The notes under the pieces are model-generated. The model did not search any database and was not told the origin of the DNA. It was given only the letters and a program-made list of their open reading frames with translations. 64,000 nucleotides of DNA from Pyronema omphalodes (Eukaryota > Ascomycota > Pezizomycetes > Pezizales > Pyronemataceae): positions 124,001 through 188,000 of the forward strand of contig JAJJXM010000059.1 in the NCBI GenBank assembly GCA_024516155.1, written 5' to 3'. Of this stretch, positions 24,218 through 35,039 are shown piece after piece (within the stretch, counting starts at the first letter, position 1; every line of letters begins with the position of its first letter). The translations under genes and the position numbers were made by a program.

Positions 24218-24449
24218 AGACTATGAAGGGGAGTGACTGCGATGATAAATCATGCCACGAGAGGATTTTGCGAAGTAATGACAATGGTGCGGTGATTCGA
24301 TGGAAGATGGAGTAAGAGGAAAGGGCGTGAAGTTCACTGTGTTGCGTGGATACGTCAGTGATGCATGAACGACGGCAATGAATCGCGCCAAGAATTCCTT
24401 TTTAGGAGAGCTCCAGGGGTGCAGAGGAGGGTCGACGGGAGTCAAAGGG

Positions 24450-25528
24450 TACCCAGTTCAACCCTAGTAGGAAACTGAAAATCTTCACGACGAAATTAAC
24501 TGAAATGTTGCCCGGAAGGTCCTCAGCTAAGCTAAATAGTTGGCTTCACAAATGAAACAGCGTTACTAGTTCAACTCGAGTAAGAATCATCCTCGTCCCA
24601 TAACATTTTGAACTAGGGCTGCCAAAAAATACCAAAATAGTGCCCAGCCAATTTCTTAATTACCGACTTACACATAATCACTCTAGAATGATGGATCTTA
24701 TAAACTTTCTAGGCGTACAATTTGACGGGAAGTTCCAGGAGGGGAGCTGAGTTGTATGCTTGTAGACGATGTGAAGGGGTGTAACCGCAGTGAGCATTGA
24801 AAGCGTATCATTATGATACTTGTTGCGGCAATTTTCTCGGAGGGCATAGACAGATCGGTATGCTGAATGCAGGGATATAGCGAGTGCTCATATCAATGAC
24901 GTTCACCTTACATGGTATCAGTGTAAACTACAGGACATCAATGTAAGTTATATTTACACTTTCTTGACACCTTGACCTTGTATACACGTAACTAGAGAGT
25001 AACGATATTTTATTGCATTTATTCTTTGACATTGTTGACAATGCAGATTTTCTATTGCATCATCTGTAAATTTCCAGGTTGAAGCAGACGTCCTGGCTTG
25101 TGCCCAACGAATAGCATCTTCGCTTTGCTTTCGAGAAACGTTATCCTTTTCTGTGATATTAAGGGTCTTGAATGGTCCTGTAGTTACAAAAAGGATTTCT
25201 GTTGTTATTACAACATATTGGGCTGTAGTCAGAAATTTTCAGTCCCCTGTCCTCAGTGGACCGTTGTCACACATCAACAGTACGGTGCGTAATCCTGCAG
25301 TAGGTTGGACTGGGCCTTGAGGCTTCCTTTTGTTGTATTCTGATCTTCAACTATCATTCACTTCGCTGTTGTAGATATTTTGGTTTCATACAAACGCCGC
25401 GTGCAAGTTCAGATGCCGGTGTCTCGAGGTTGCTATTATAGTCGGCCTGGACTTTGTGGGAGTGCTACTTTATTTGATGTCTCCAGAATGTATTCACGAC
25501 ATAATTAATCACGCGACTCCTTGGAGGA
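24450..25528. other. Intergenic, no gene seen
   Basis: AT-rich, with short frames only. It includes the probable upstream region of fusion gene B (TTCAACCCTAGTA near 24456 and a similar TTCAACTCGAGTA near 24570). I see no tandem repeat or terminal-repeat element. Confidence 0.4.
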
Positions 25529-26416
25529 TAGGGTAGTACGGCACGGTCCGTCCGGTCCCGTCCTGGCTTTGGACGGGACCGGACCGTCACTCGCGGTCCC
25601 GTCCCGAAGTAGGACCAGGACCGGCCGTCCTGGAGGCACCATGGACGGGGCGGACCGTGGGCGACCGTGGGTGACCACGACTGGCGTCACGACTGGTCAC
25701 TCGCAACCCGCAGTTTTTTACTACGGCTCATGGTGTTTTCCTCAGATAATTCTGATGCATTGCACGAATTAAAGTCACCTATATGGAGTTGCTTGCAAAC
25801 AAAGAAAAACTATACTTATGCATAAGAATGCTCCTTCTCCCGCCACTAAAATGCGTCACCATCTTTCTCGAATGAACACAACTCTTGAGAGGACAGGCAG
25901 GGTGTTCTGCTCCCAGTCGGAACAGGTGTAGAGAACGCCGATAAGACAATTGGCATATTTCTGCTCCTCTGGGAATTGAGTGATGCCTGTTGGTGTTCAA
26001 CTTACACGGCAATGAAAGAAGTGGAAAATTCTTGCATGTAGAAGATAGAAAGGTAGAAGATGGAGTGTGTAGAATACAGGAAACATTTATAGCGAGATCG
26101 TACTTCATTAGGAAACAAAAATAATACCATAGGCAGTGAAACTATTGTTGGGTAGAGCGTGCACCTGCAGTGGAATGTAAAAGTTTTACTGAAGTCCAGC
26201 ATGAAGGGTTTATCTACTGCAGTGCTGAAAACGTCGCTGCTGCGGTCCATAGCATCTGGCAAACTTGAACCAAACGGCCCCCTGCACACTAGCGCACCCA
26301 AAGACCACGGTCCTGCCGTCACCCGCCGTCCCGTCCGGTCTTTTGAGTTTGCGGACGGGACCGGACCACCTAGTGGCCGTCCGTCCTGGACGGACCGTGC
26401 CGAACTCTGTAGGGTA
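25529..26416. mobile_element. Non-autonomous hAT-like element with target-site duplication
   Basis: TAGGGTA flanks the element on both sides (25529-25535 and 26410-26416). The terminal inverted repeats share CGGCACGGTCCGTCC. The right end, read inward, begins CAGAGTTCGGCACGG as in hAT elements, while the left end has lost a few outer bases. The interior contains GGACGGGACCGGACCG blocks near both ends and an AT-richer core shared with 9230-9430. There is no transposase frame, so it would need one in trans. Size is 874 bases between the duplications. The GC-rich ends contrast sharply with the AT-rich surroundings. Confidence 0.65.
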
Positions 26417-27237
26417 CCCCGACGTCGTAGTCGTAACCTTTTGCTATTGCTAGGCGAAGTTCAATAATGTGCTCCAGCATGTGGTAATCGAGTGATGTAC
26501 TGTGCGGCTACCTCTGAGGCGACTGCTCCCCTGCTAAGACCCCTTATCTGCTGTCAGTAGAAGACGATCTCGACTTAGTGTACTACATGTCATTATGGTG
26601 TCGTCAATTGTGTGTACATCCCGAAATCGCTGGTGCTTGGTACGGACCGTGAAAACATGTTCTGGAATCGGAGTGATGGATAGTGATCGAACTGTGAAGG
26701 TCAAAAATTGTATCGTCTGGTAAGAAGACGATCCGATGAATGCGAATATACCTACTCAATATTACAATCCTTTGAAATGCTTTCAAGCGCCGCCGCTTTC
26801 CCGACGCGCCTACGTCCCGTCCTGGACGAACCTGGTCATGTCCCGTCGCCTCTTGTTGTAACCGCACATAACCGCAAGAACTGTTTTTGTATAGACTGGC
26901 GGGATTGATTACTTTTCTACATTCTTTGATAAATTGGATCCTCGCGCCATCATCCATTCTTGATAACATGACACATGGCACGCAATATCGTTGTGCCGTC
27001 TGTGTATGACTAAAGAAAATGGATAAATATAACAAATATCACTGGTAAAACACCCAAAGTTGAACAATTGTTCTTTAATCATTAATCCAGCAAGTTTCTG
27101 CTAGTGAAAACCATCATTGCCCATGTTTTGTTTCTTGTTTTCGTCTTTTCCTTCATATGCGGTAATTTTACATTCTGATATCCTCCTGAGTGTCATCGCC
27201 CCATTTCCATGCCATGATACTCTGTTTCAAAGTCGGA
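26417..27237. repeat. Upstream part of Gag-like array unit 1
   Basis: From about 26740 this matches 30690-31330 in order (ACCTGGTCATGTCCCG with ACCTGTTTATGTCCCG; CTCTTGTTGTAAC; CAATATCGTTGTG; AAAACACC). In terms of the minus-strand genes it is their 3' flank. More diverged versions lie at 33860-34310 and 38990-39360. No separate gene is visible. Confidence 0.5.
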
Positions 27238-28158
27238 CTACGAAGTATCAGAATCTGTCGTGTCATCCGACTCCCCTACTGCACCAGTACAAATATACTT
27301 CGATAATCTGTTACTTTTGATCTGGCAATAAAACACTGAGTGTCCCATCCTGTTACACAAGCTGCATAAGTCCAATAGGTTTTCGTTGAGGGTAGCCTGA
27401 TACTCTCCGACGTTGATTACCCTCATGCCCGTGTATGGAGGGGCGCGGTCGAATCGAACAAAACACTCATCTGTGCAACTTTTAAGATGGTCTTTACGTC
27501 GAACCTCGAACGTAGAACAGAAAAATGGATAATTCTCCTCACACAATGTCTTTACCGCCTTCCTAACATCATTTAAGTCAGAGATTACAGCCCCGGTAAT
27601 TCGCCATACATAATGGGGTAAATCCTTTATGTCTTCGTATGCCCGTATTGCCACCTGCATCGGCGCATTTTCGAAGTTGAAAGCCTGAGCTTTGAGAGTA
27701 ACTAGTGCTTCGTTTCTGAATTCTCGCGATCTGAAGCCGATTACGAGATATAACTTTCTGATCAATTGGACACGCATGATCCCCGCGATGTCTATGTCTG
27801 TAATGTGACGGACAATAGCTCTGTGCATTGCAAGTCGAATTCCTCTTTTAATGAGCGGTGGTACACCGATGAATATCCAACGCTTGCGTTTCGCCCTGTT
27901 TCTACGTTGTGCGCTTGTTAAACGCCTCTTACGAACGACTGTTATTGTTGAACGTGATCCCGGCGACTGCTGTTGTGTAATATGTTCATTTGCCGCCGTG
28001 AACGTGTCGCTTTCTGTGGTTTGTTCGTCTTTGCCCAGATCTTCGAGACGGGTCAATTTCTTGGAAGCCGCTTTGACGCGGTACGTACGGTTGCGGACCA
28101 TATCGATGAGATGTTGTGTAAATTGGTGGTACCTTGTGTCGATGCAATTGCGTTTCAA
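27238..28158 (-). CDS. Gag-like CCHC protein, array copy 1
   Basis: An uninterrupted 306-codon frame. The Met at 28101 (MVRNRTYR) is conserved in copy 2 and lies 150 bases from the leader box at 28251, so it is the likelier start; upstream in-frame codons reach 28158. It lacks the coiled coil. The Gag-like domain has LYLVIGFRSREFRNEALVTL, HYVWRITGAVISDLNDVRKA and FVRFDRAPPYTGMRVINVGE. The knuckle is CSLCNRMGHSVFYC (CX2CX4HX4C), followed by LSKYICTGAVGES. It is like ORF1 proteins of LINE elements, but no adjacent intact reverse transcriptase exists on its strand. This is the best-preserved copy of the array, with no frame break, and so a candidate for an expressed gene. RNA binding is inferred from the knuckle. 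Confidence 0.7.
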   Translation of the reverse strand: MKRNCIDTRYHQFTQHLIDMVRNRTYRVKAASKKLTRLEDLGKDEQTTESDTFTAANEHITQQQSPGSRSTITVVRKRRLTSAQRRNRAKRKRWIFIGVPPLIKRGIRLAMHRAIVRHITDIDIAGIMRVQLIRKLYLVIGFRSREFRNEALVTLKAQAFNFENAPMQVAIRAYEDIKDLPHYVWRITGAVISDLNDVRKAVKTLCEENYPFFCSTFEVRRKDHLKSCTDECFVRFDRAPPYTGMRVINVGEYQATLNENLLDLCSLCNRMGHSVFYCQIKSNRLSKYICTGAVGESDDTTDSDTS

Positions 28159-28219
28159 ATCAAAGTGAATGATATAATGCGTGGGTGCGAGGGAGTTGCT
28201 GATGGATAAGTCTCCGCAC

Positions 28220-28251
28220 GATGGAGGAATATATAGAGCGTGCCAAGAAAA
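28220..28251 (-). promoter_or_regulatory. Shared 5' leader box (copy 4)
   Basis: On the minus strand TCTTGGCACGCTCTATAT followed by ATTCCTCCATC. It has the clearest TATA-like core of the set and lies 150 bases before the conserved Met codon of the Gag-like gene. Upstream (near 28312) is TTCAACCCTAGTAAAA, also found before copy 2 and fusion gene B. Confidence 0.6.
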
Positions 28252-28259
28252 GTGTCCAT

Positions 28260-28930
28260 GACAAGGGGTTAAAAATGAAGAAGGAGGGTTGGCAGAATAA
28301 CTCAGGTTTCCAATTCAACCCTAGTAAAAGTCACCCTGGTCCCACAGCATCGCCAACGACAAGTGATGGAGCCATGCAAGACCCTCTATTGCCGAAATAT
28401 TAACGGTGACTGCAAAATGATGTACATGCACAGTTTGCTAGAAGTGCAAATATATGGGAAGTGGGAGGGAAATAGTGGCCTGGTACCATGGTGGACGAAA
28501 GACACGGGCATGGCGGCAACTAGCATTCAGCATCCCTAGAGTCCATGCATTGATATCTTGTCTTTGACAGTACTTTAAGGATTATAGATCAGCTACATCG
28601 ATGCGGTGTGGATCATCCAAGGGGCTTCATCAATGTGTTGGCGTTTTGTACTGCGATGGCAAGACATACGGACATTAGAGTGATACAGTGTGATCACACT
28701 GTGTATGTGGCCAACATGTTGGTTCATCAAACAAGATTAAATTTATAGAATTATTAATGATTCTTGCAGAAGGGGATTTACATGCATAGTTCTCATCAAA
28801 ATACACAGCGATTGCCGGTTTTTTGGCTATGGTTCTTCAGTCAACCTTTCCGGCTGCCAGTAGTACCCAGATATATCATATCCTCTCCCAGTTCTTACTG
28901 AGTTCAGTCTTTCCATCTCAACAGGTAGCA
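28260..28930. repeat. Upstream flank of array unit 1 (duplicate of 32350-33240)
   Basis: Matches the sequence upstream of array copy 2 almost base for base at the start (CAGGTTTCCAATTCAACC, CAACGACAAGTGATGG). It then continues in diverged form to about 28720. At 28438 the sequence CTAGAAGTGCAAATAT is the uninterrupted counterpart of the site occupied by the 433-bp MITE in copy 2. No gene. Confidence 0.6.
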
Positions 28931-28960
28931 TTGAACATTTTATATGTCGTCTAATGCAAT

Positions 28961-29327
28961 TTGTTAAACCTCTACGACTCCTTTATGCAATATGCCGAAG
29001 TTAGCCGTCAAGGGTTTGACCTACGTAAGAGTGTACGAGTTTTTGTGTCTTTGCTCATACAGTCATTTATTTATCGTATGGTGATTCCTAAAGATTGGAC
29101 CGCTGGAGTGATAACTGTTTTGTATAACAAGGAGTATGCCACTGAGATCATAAACCGTTCGCCCCTCACAACGACAAAATCAATATACAAACTGTCTACC
29201 TGCATCATAAACAACAAACTTCTAACGCTAGTCTCTGCGTGTATCGGTAAACATCAAGCGGGTTTCATGCTGAATCGCTTATATTATGCGCATATGAAAC
29301 ATGTTCACGCTCTATTACAGACACTAA
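28961..29327 (+). pseudogene. LINE reverse transcriptase remnant 1
   Basis: An open stretch encodes IPKDWTAGVITVLYNKEYAT, IYKLSTCIINNKLL and IGKHQAGFML. This is the order expected of the early palm region of LINE-type reverse transcriptases (W..G.I..LYKK, then I..RL..L...IG..QAGF). No catalytic YxDD motif is present and the frame ends in a MITE at 29328. A second copy lies at 37940-38270. The remnant is on the strand opposite to the neighbouring Gag-like genes. Confidence 0.65.
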
Positions 29328-30036
29328 GGGCCTGTTTGGTGGTACGTGATACGCCGTAGTACACGCTAATACATGGAAATACATAGACATTTGTATTTTC
29401 CGCGCGTTTTGCGGGCCCGTAGACAGGGACAAGAATACAATGTATTCGACCTGATTTTGTATTCTACCCGACCCCTAAATACATTTCATGTATCACGATG
29501 TACCACAGAGCTCAAAAACTAGCAAAAATTTTCACCACTACCACTAAACCAAATGAAGCAACGCAACCCAAAAAAAATCGCGTAACAGCCACCGTGACAT
29601 CGCCAAATGTGAGGCCGTGGTGAAAATTATTTCCACACATCTTCAACCATCGGTCGCCAACTCCACGCCCACAAATCATGCAAAACCATGGACAGCTGGG
29701 ATTTGATGTTGCCAAACCCGCTCCGTAATTCCTGATGATGCGCGTGTGTATAGGCGACGTGCATTGATGGGGAGCAGTTGATGGTGACTTCAGAGGGTAA
29801 ACGCGTTCGGAATGCCAGTGGTTGGTTGTCGCTGGATGGAATGTGGCTGTAGAAAGTGGCTTGTGGGCAGAACCCACCGGTCCTAACAGGCGCTGTCTAC
29901 AGCTGTCCTCGCGCCGCAAAACGATTTTCCCTAGCGCCAAATACATGGTATTCATGTATCGTGGTACTGGGACCTAACCTTGTCTACGGGCAGTTTTTGA
30001 ACCACAATGTATTTTTTACCGCCAAACAGGCCCTAA
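29325..30036. mobile_element. PIF/Harbinger-type MITE with TAA duplication
   Basis: The terminal inverted repeats GGGCCTGTTTGGTGGTA and (reverse complement) GGGCCTGTTTGGCGGTA are exact apart from one base. TAA flanks both sides (29325-29327 and 30034-30036). The three-base TWA duplication and the GGGCCTGTTTGG end are typical of Tourist/PIF-Harbinger MITEs. Subterminal sequences are also inverted (ATACATG...GTATC-type blocks near both ends). There is no transposase; the element is 706 bases. The paralogous site near 38310 (ACTATACTAAAATTCAC) lacks the insertion, which confirms the boundaries. Confidence 0.85.
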
Positions 30037-31335
30037 AATGAACCACCAAGCAGTCCATGTAGAATTCTTCACTTCATTTTTATTTTATTTTGTTGATATG
30101 TAAATATTTTTCAAAACCATATTTTGCAATTTCTCTTAATTATTTCAGTTTCATATCCTTTCTTTTTACTTCTTCTCTTGTTCGATGTAAAATTTATGTT
30201 TTTGATCTCACCTTTCCGCGCGGGTGGTGAGTGAAGGTGTGATGTTGTCATTCGGCGCTGGGAAGAGTGTCTGTTCACACCGCTTACGCTTCCGCCTCAG
30301 CTTGAATCTATTATAGATCTCTTATATTCTAGCGCAAAAAGTAGAAAGGTGATACATGATAATGTGTATTTAAGTTCCATATATTTTCTGTTGATATGTG
30401 CATGTAACTTGACCCTTCACGTCCGACTCACCCGTCCTGTTCAGCCCGTGGCTGACAGGCCGACCGCGCCAAGAACGCGTCCAGAACGCGTCCATTTCCC
30501 ATCCGTTTTGAAGCGACACGGTTTCCAGCGGTACCGCGTTCCGACGCGTCCACGCGCCGGTCGCTCTTCTGGCAGGCAACAGTCATTGGGTTTAGCACAT
30601 AATCGAAGTATATCCTGTAACTTCATGAATTTTTAAGGACTTAATGCTGTAATCAAAGACAGACATATGCAACTGACAGCATGACGGCAGTTGAAAACCG
30701 TCGTCCATAACAGCGGTATACAAGCGCCGCGGCCGACGTCGCATCTTGGCCGAACCTGTTTATGTCCCGTTGCCTCTTGTTGTAACGACACGCAACAGCA
30801 ATAACCGTTTTTGCATAGACTGGCAAATTTTACGAAATTTTGTATTATTGGATAGATGTTCTCGTGTTATCATCTAACTTGACGCACGGCAACCAATATC
30901 GTTGTGATTAATAAATAAAATGAATGAAATAAATATAGCACTGCTAAAACACCTGAAGATGAACGATTCATGCGAATGGAAGACGTTGATAGCTGTATGT
31001 TCCGAGCCAGTTGCTTTGAGTCTTCCTCTCTGGTTCCATGGGAAAACTCATGATCTGGATGTAAAGGTTCCAAGAAAGTAGGTAGTTACGTTGAAGTTGT
31101 TTTTACTTTTTTCTGTCTTTGTGAAATCGAAGCTGCATCGTCTTTTACTCGTGGAAGATCTTTTTTAGATTTCTTTTCTTATGCATCACGCGAAGTTATG
31201 GTTCTGTATGACTATCAGGATCCATGTTGTTCTATTGCTCATCCAGTCTTTGACATGCAGTAATTGTACATTCTGATACGCTCCTGAGCCTCGCTGTCCC
31301 ATTTCAAGGCCATAATACTGTGTTTGAATGTCGAG
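30037..31335. repeat. LINE 3' remnant and 3' flank of Gag-like copy 2
   Basis: The first part (30040-30620) matches 38320-38900 in diverged form (TATGTAAATATTTTTC, GGTGGTGAGTGAAGGTGTG, CGGTGGCTGAC-type motifs). It continues the reverse-transcriptase remnant cut by the MITE. From about 30690 it matches 26740-27230. A GC-rich island at 30470-30560 holds three ACGCGTC sites. No gene is supportable. Confidence 0.5.
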
Positions 31336-32202
31336 CTACCAACTATCACTGTCTCTCATGTCATCCAACTCTCCTACGGAACCAGTACAAATATGCTTCG
31401 ACAATCTGTTATCACTTTTGATTCGACAATAAAACACCGAGTGTCCCACTCTGTTGCACAAGCCACATAAGTCGAATAGGTCTTCGTTGATGGTAGCCAG
31501 ATACTTTCCAATGCTGATTACCTTCATACCCATGCATGGAGGGGCCCGGTCGAATCGAACAAAATACTGATCTGTGCGACGTCCAAGATGCACTTTACGG
31601 CTAACCTGGAACGCAGACGAAAACAATGGATATCGCTCCTTACAAAATGCCTCGACCGCATTCTGGATATCATCAAGGTCAGCGCTTACAGGACCTGTAA
31701 TGCGCCATACATAATGGGGTAAATCCTTTGTGTCTTCGAATGCCCGTATTGCCACCGGCATCGGCGCATTTTCGAAGTTGAAAGCCTCATCTTTGATCTT
31801 AACAAGTGCTCTATTTCTTAATTTGGGCGATATAAAACGGATGGCAAGGTAGAAGTTCCCGATCAAATGGACACGCTTGATACCCACGACATCCATGTCT
31901 GAGATCTTCTGGAGGATAATTTTGTGCATTGCGGTTCGAGTTTCATTCTTCATCCGAGGTGGTACACCCATGAATATCCAACGCTCGCGTCTGATCCAGC
32001 ATTGACGTTGTGCGCTTGTTATGCGCTTCTTTCGAACGGCCTTGATTGTTGGACGTGGTTCCGGTGATTTCTGGTGTGTAGTCTGTTCATTCGCTGCCGT
32101 AAAAGTGTGGCTTTCTGTGGTTTGTTCGTCTTTCCTCTGATCTTCGAGAGGCGCCAATAGCTTGGAAGCTGCCTTGGCGCGGCTTGTACGATTGCGGACC
32201 AT
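31336..32202 (-). CDS. Gag-like CCHC protein, array copy 2
   Basis: Uninterrupted from the conserved Met (MVRNRTSR, 32202) to the stop. The same frame is open upstream to 32472, but that part crosses the leader box and is unlikely to be coding. The domain has LYLAIRF-type strands, HYVWRITGPVSADLDDIQNA, GRRTDQYFVRFDRAPP and the knuckle CGLCNRVGHSVFYC (CX2CX4HX4C), then LSKHICTGSVGE. It is clearly paralogous to copy 1 (about 70% identical by eye) and in the same orientation, 4.1 kb away. No coiled coil. It is similar to LINE ORF1 proteins; whether it is expressed is unknown. Confidence 0.7.
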   Translation of the reverse strand: MVRNRTSRAKAASKLLAPLEDQRKDEQTTESHTFTAANEQTTHQKSPEPRPTIKAVRKKRITSAQRQCWIRRERWIFMGVPPRMKNETRTAMHKIILQKISDMDVVGIKRVHLIGNFYLAIRFISPKLRNRALVKIKDEAFNFENAPMPVAIRAFEDTKDLPHYVWRITGPVSADLDDIQNAVEAFCKERYPLFSSAFQVSRKVHLGRRTDQYFVRFDRAPPCMGMKVISIGKYLATINEDLFDLCGLCNRVGHSVFYCRIKSDNRLSKHICTGSVGELDDMRDSDSW

Positions 32203-32318
32203 GTCGATGAGACGTTGTGTAAATCGGTTGCACCGGTATTGATGCGATTGCGTGCCGGATCGAACTGGGTGATATAAGCGTAGGTGTGAGGGAGGCACTG
32301 ACGGATAAGTGTCCAAAC

Positions 32319-32347
32319 GATGGAGAAATATAGTGCATGCCAAGAAA
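32319..32347 (-). promoter_or_regulatory. Shared 5' leader box (copy 5)
   Basis: Minus strand: TCTTGGCATGCACTATAT then TTCTCCATCG. It lies 145 bases before the conserved Met of copy 2. TTCAACCCTAGTAAAA follows upstream near 32409, as in copy 1. Confidence 0.6.
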
Positions 32348-32533
32348 CTTTTCCATGGCAAGGGTCGAATAATGAAGAAGAAGGTTTGACAGAAGAACTC
32401 AGGTTTCCAATTCAACCCTAGTAAAATGCACTCTGGCCCGACAGCATCGTCAACGACAAGTGATGGCGCCATGCAAGACCATCTATTGCCAAAATATTAC
32501 CAGCGACTACAAAATGATATATATTCACAGTTG

Positions 32534-32982
32534 GCTAGGAGCAGAGCTGGGACTGACCGGGGGTCAGTGGAAAAAAGCGAACTGACCGGGTCAGAGAGGG
32601 GTCGCAAGTCACGCGTGCGTGTGATGACTTATGATGCTGCAAGGGCGTCGGCTGTCTGCCCTGGGAGTAGACTGCAGTGGACCAGAAAAGAAAGGTCGTG
32701 TCTACCTAGAATTCAATTCTATATTTAATGTGAAAATAAGTATAGATGTTTTCTTTCCTATGTTAGCACATCAGTCGATCCTACATATATTTCCCGCACT
32801 GTCCATTATTCCATCCTCATTACTCATTCTATTCAACTATTCTCGAACATTTTCGAGATCTAAATATCCGCAACCTCAACCCTAATACTACTGACCCGTC
32901 ACTAACCCCCCGGTCAATGACCCGGTCATTGATTGACCCGATCTGTGACCCTGACCGGGTCAGAGCCACCTCTGTCTAGGAG
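32534..32982. mobile_element. 433-bp hAT-type MITE with 8-bp duplication
   Basis: The element spans 32542-32974. The ends CAGAGCTGGGACTGACC and (reverse complement of the right end) CAGAGGTGGCTCTGACC are inverted repeats beginning with the hAT signature CAGAG. The flanks GCTAGGAG and TCTAGGAG match at seven of eight bases, the expected 8-bp hAT duplication. The paralogous sequence at about 28435 (TTGCTAGAAGTGCAAATAT) has no insertion. Internally it repeats GACCGGGTCA-type motifs and has no transposase frame. Confidence 0.85.
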
Positions 32983-32999
32983 TACAAATATATTGAAAG

Positions 33000-34317
33000 T
33001 AGGAGGGACAATTTTCATGGGTCTCATGGTGGACGATAAATATGGGTATGGCAGCAATTAGCATCCAACGTGCTTAGAGTCCATGCAGTTACATATCGTC
33101 TTTCAAAATTTCTTGATGATTTCATGATAGCTACATTGATGCGCCGTAGATCATCCAGGGGGCTTCGTAAAGGTCCTGGTGTTTTGTATTCCGATAGAAA
33201 GAGATACGGATATCAGAGTGATAGGGTGTGGTCAAATCCACTATTTATAACCCTTTGTTTAGTTTTTTCTTATTCCAGTGCCATGTATGTATGTTTTCAG
33301 TTCGGTTCTTTTTCTCTCCTTTGATCTTTATTATTTCAGTCTGATCCTGGTGTAGTTTCCTACCTGCTATTTGCTATCTCAATTCAATCTGGTTTTCATT
33401 ATCTTTCCTCTCGCTTCTACGCAGTATAGCTGGAGGTTACATACAGTGAGATATCGTAGTTGCGCGCTTGATAAAATGTCCGTTGCTCCTCGCTTAGGCC
33501 GCGTTTGGTTTACCAACGGCCGCTAGGATTAATTAGTAAAATGACCGTTTGCTTGTGTTATAAGTGCTTTCACACCAGCTCCAATCGATTACGTTAAACT
33601 GATGGATTGTGCTTGCATTTATGATATTAAAGGAAGACATATGGTAGAAAAAGCCAAAATGTGTTTCGAATTCCAGTTTTCTGTTTCTGTTTCATGTGAG
33701 GTAACATTTTCACAAAATTTATACTCCGCCACGAGCGTCACGTCTAACAAGTCCGGTCGCGTCGAGCACGCGTCTTTCCACCTTACTCTACCACGCGCTT
33801 CGCGATTCGCACCGCCTTATGTCCCACGCGACAAGGACGCGTCCACGTGATTCGATATATAAAGCTATCCTGCTAAGGTCAATTTTTGACTGTCGAAACG
33901 CCAGGGATTTAAAATGTCATGCATAACAACGTTGGTACGGGCTGCCACATCTCATCTATATTCTGAGGCAGCCGTTGTGACTGTCCGCCACCTTCGATGC
34001 TAACACAACTGATCCTGAATGTGTATTCAAAGGAAAGTAATTACATCAAATTTTTTTATTTTCCTTCTGACATGTATTTTGAAAACTAATTTGTTGTCTC
34101 TCATCACCGTGTAAAATTTGAATTATTTCCCCTCACTATCAATTATCGAACTCCACGCACACGTTCCATCTTCATTCTTCACATTTCCTTCTGTCGTCTC
34201 GGTCTAGTTTTTTTTATTTTTTTCTTCTTTTTGTTACAGTCGGTTATTGTGTATTTTAATAATCTCGGCCTCTTATTGTTCCATTGCTATACCATAATAC
34301 TTTGTTGTAAACTCGGC
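33000..34317. repeat. Array spacer: flank of copy 2 and 3' flank of copy 3
   Basis: The part to about 33240 continues the homology with 28450-28720. A GC-rich island at 33740-33850 with two ACGCGTC sites, and the stretch 33950-34310 (GCTAACACAACTGATCC, TCACCGTGTAAA, CACTATCAAT), match 38720-39360 in diverged form. Between them, 33240-33740 shows nothing I recognise. No gene. Confidence 0.4.
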
Positions 34318-34875
34318 CTATGAAAGGGCACCCTGACGTGACTGATAGACATCCTCGTTTAGGAGTGAATAATTCTGGCGTAGGCTCTGGCATGTCAACT
34401 TTGCCGCGGTCAGCGCTTCTGCTATTTCCGGATTCGTCTGTTTCGATAACGCTTCTCTCCTAGCGCGATTGTTTCTGGGGTGGAAGATCATCCTGTGCAT
34501 ATGACGCCTGATTTGGATGAGCTCCTGAATTTGCTGGGCTATCCTCTCGAGATGTTCTTCCGCCGTCGTATTGTCTTTCGAGAACTCCTGATGAACCTCT
34601 TTCATAAATCGTTCTGCCTCAATCAGGGTGTCAACAGTAGTTTACAATGTCCCGTGTTCTTGGTGATTGTCAGCACTGGCTCATACGCCGGGCAGCCATT
34701 CGGCCTTTTCTACATGACACGGGATATACACCTGTTGTCCTGATACGTGCAGGGGTCGCTCGCCCAAAGTTATAGAAACAGGATGCGCTGACGCATCGGG
34801 CATCGTGGTTTGATCATTGGAGCTAACCATTGCCGTCGTAGACCATTGAGGGGCTTCGGTAGAATGGTGGACCAT
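34318..34875 (-). pseudogene. Coiled-coil N-terminus of Gag-like family, array copy 3 (truncated)
   Basis: The ATG at 34875 (MVHHSTEAPQ) lies 156 bases from a leader box, as in the intact family members. A frame break near 34681 separates the N-terminus from a coiled-coil segment (RFMKEVHQEFSKDNTTAEEH, ERIAQQIQELIQIRRHM) that ends at a stop at 34318. The Gag-like domain and zinc knuckle are missing, and the 3' flank matches that of copy 4. It is thus a truncated copy, or a short coiled-coil-only protein if the break is a sequencing error. Confidence 0.5.
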
Positions 34876-34992
34876 AGCGAGCAGCTCTATGGCAAGGCCG
34901 TTGTGAGGGTGACCGAAAAGATTTTGTGTATGGCAATAATTAGAAAAGAAAAGGTTTCGGCGGGGCGGTGTGGGTGGTGATGGAGAAAACTG

Positions 34993-35031
34993 GTGGAGAT
35001 GTAGGACGAAGATAGTGGACGTCTCAAGACA
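34993..35031 (-). promoter_or_regulatory. Shared 5' leader box (copy 6)
   Basis: Minus strand: GTCTTGAGACGTCCACTATC then TTCGTCCTACATCTCCAC. It is more diverged than copies 1, 4 and 5 but sits at the same distance from the start codon. The sequence after it (CAGTTTTCTCCATC) is also shared with copy 7. Confidence 0.5.
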
Positions 35032-35039
35032 CAGTGTCA

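Noticed and set aside
33508..33560. Possible MITE end (GGCCGCGTTTGGTTT)
   Set aside because: Only one end is visible; I found no matching inverted end or duplication nearby.
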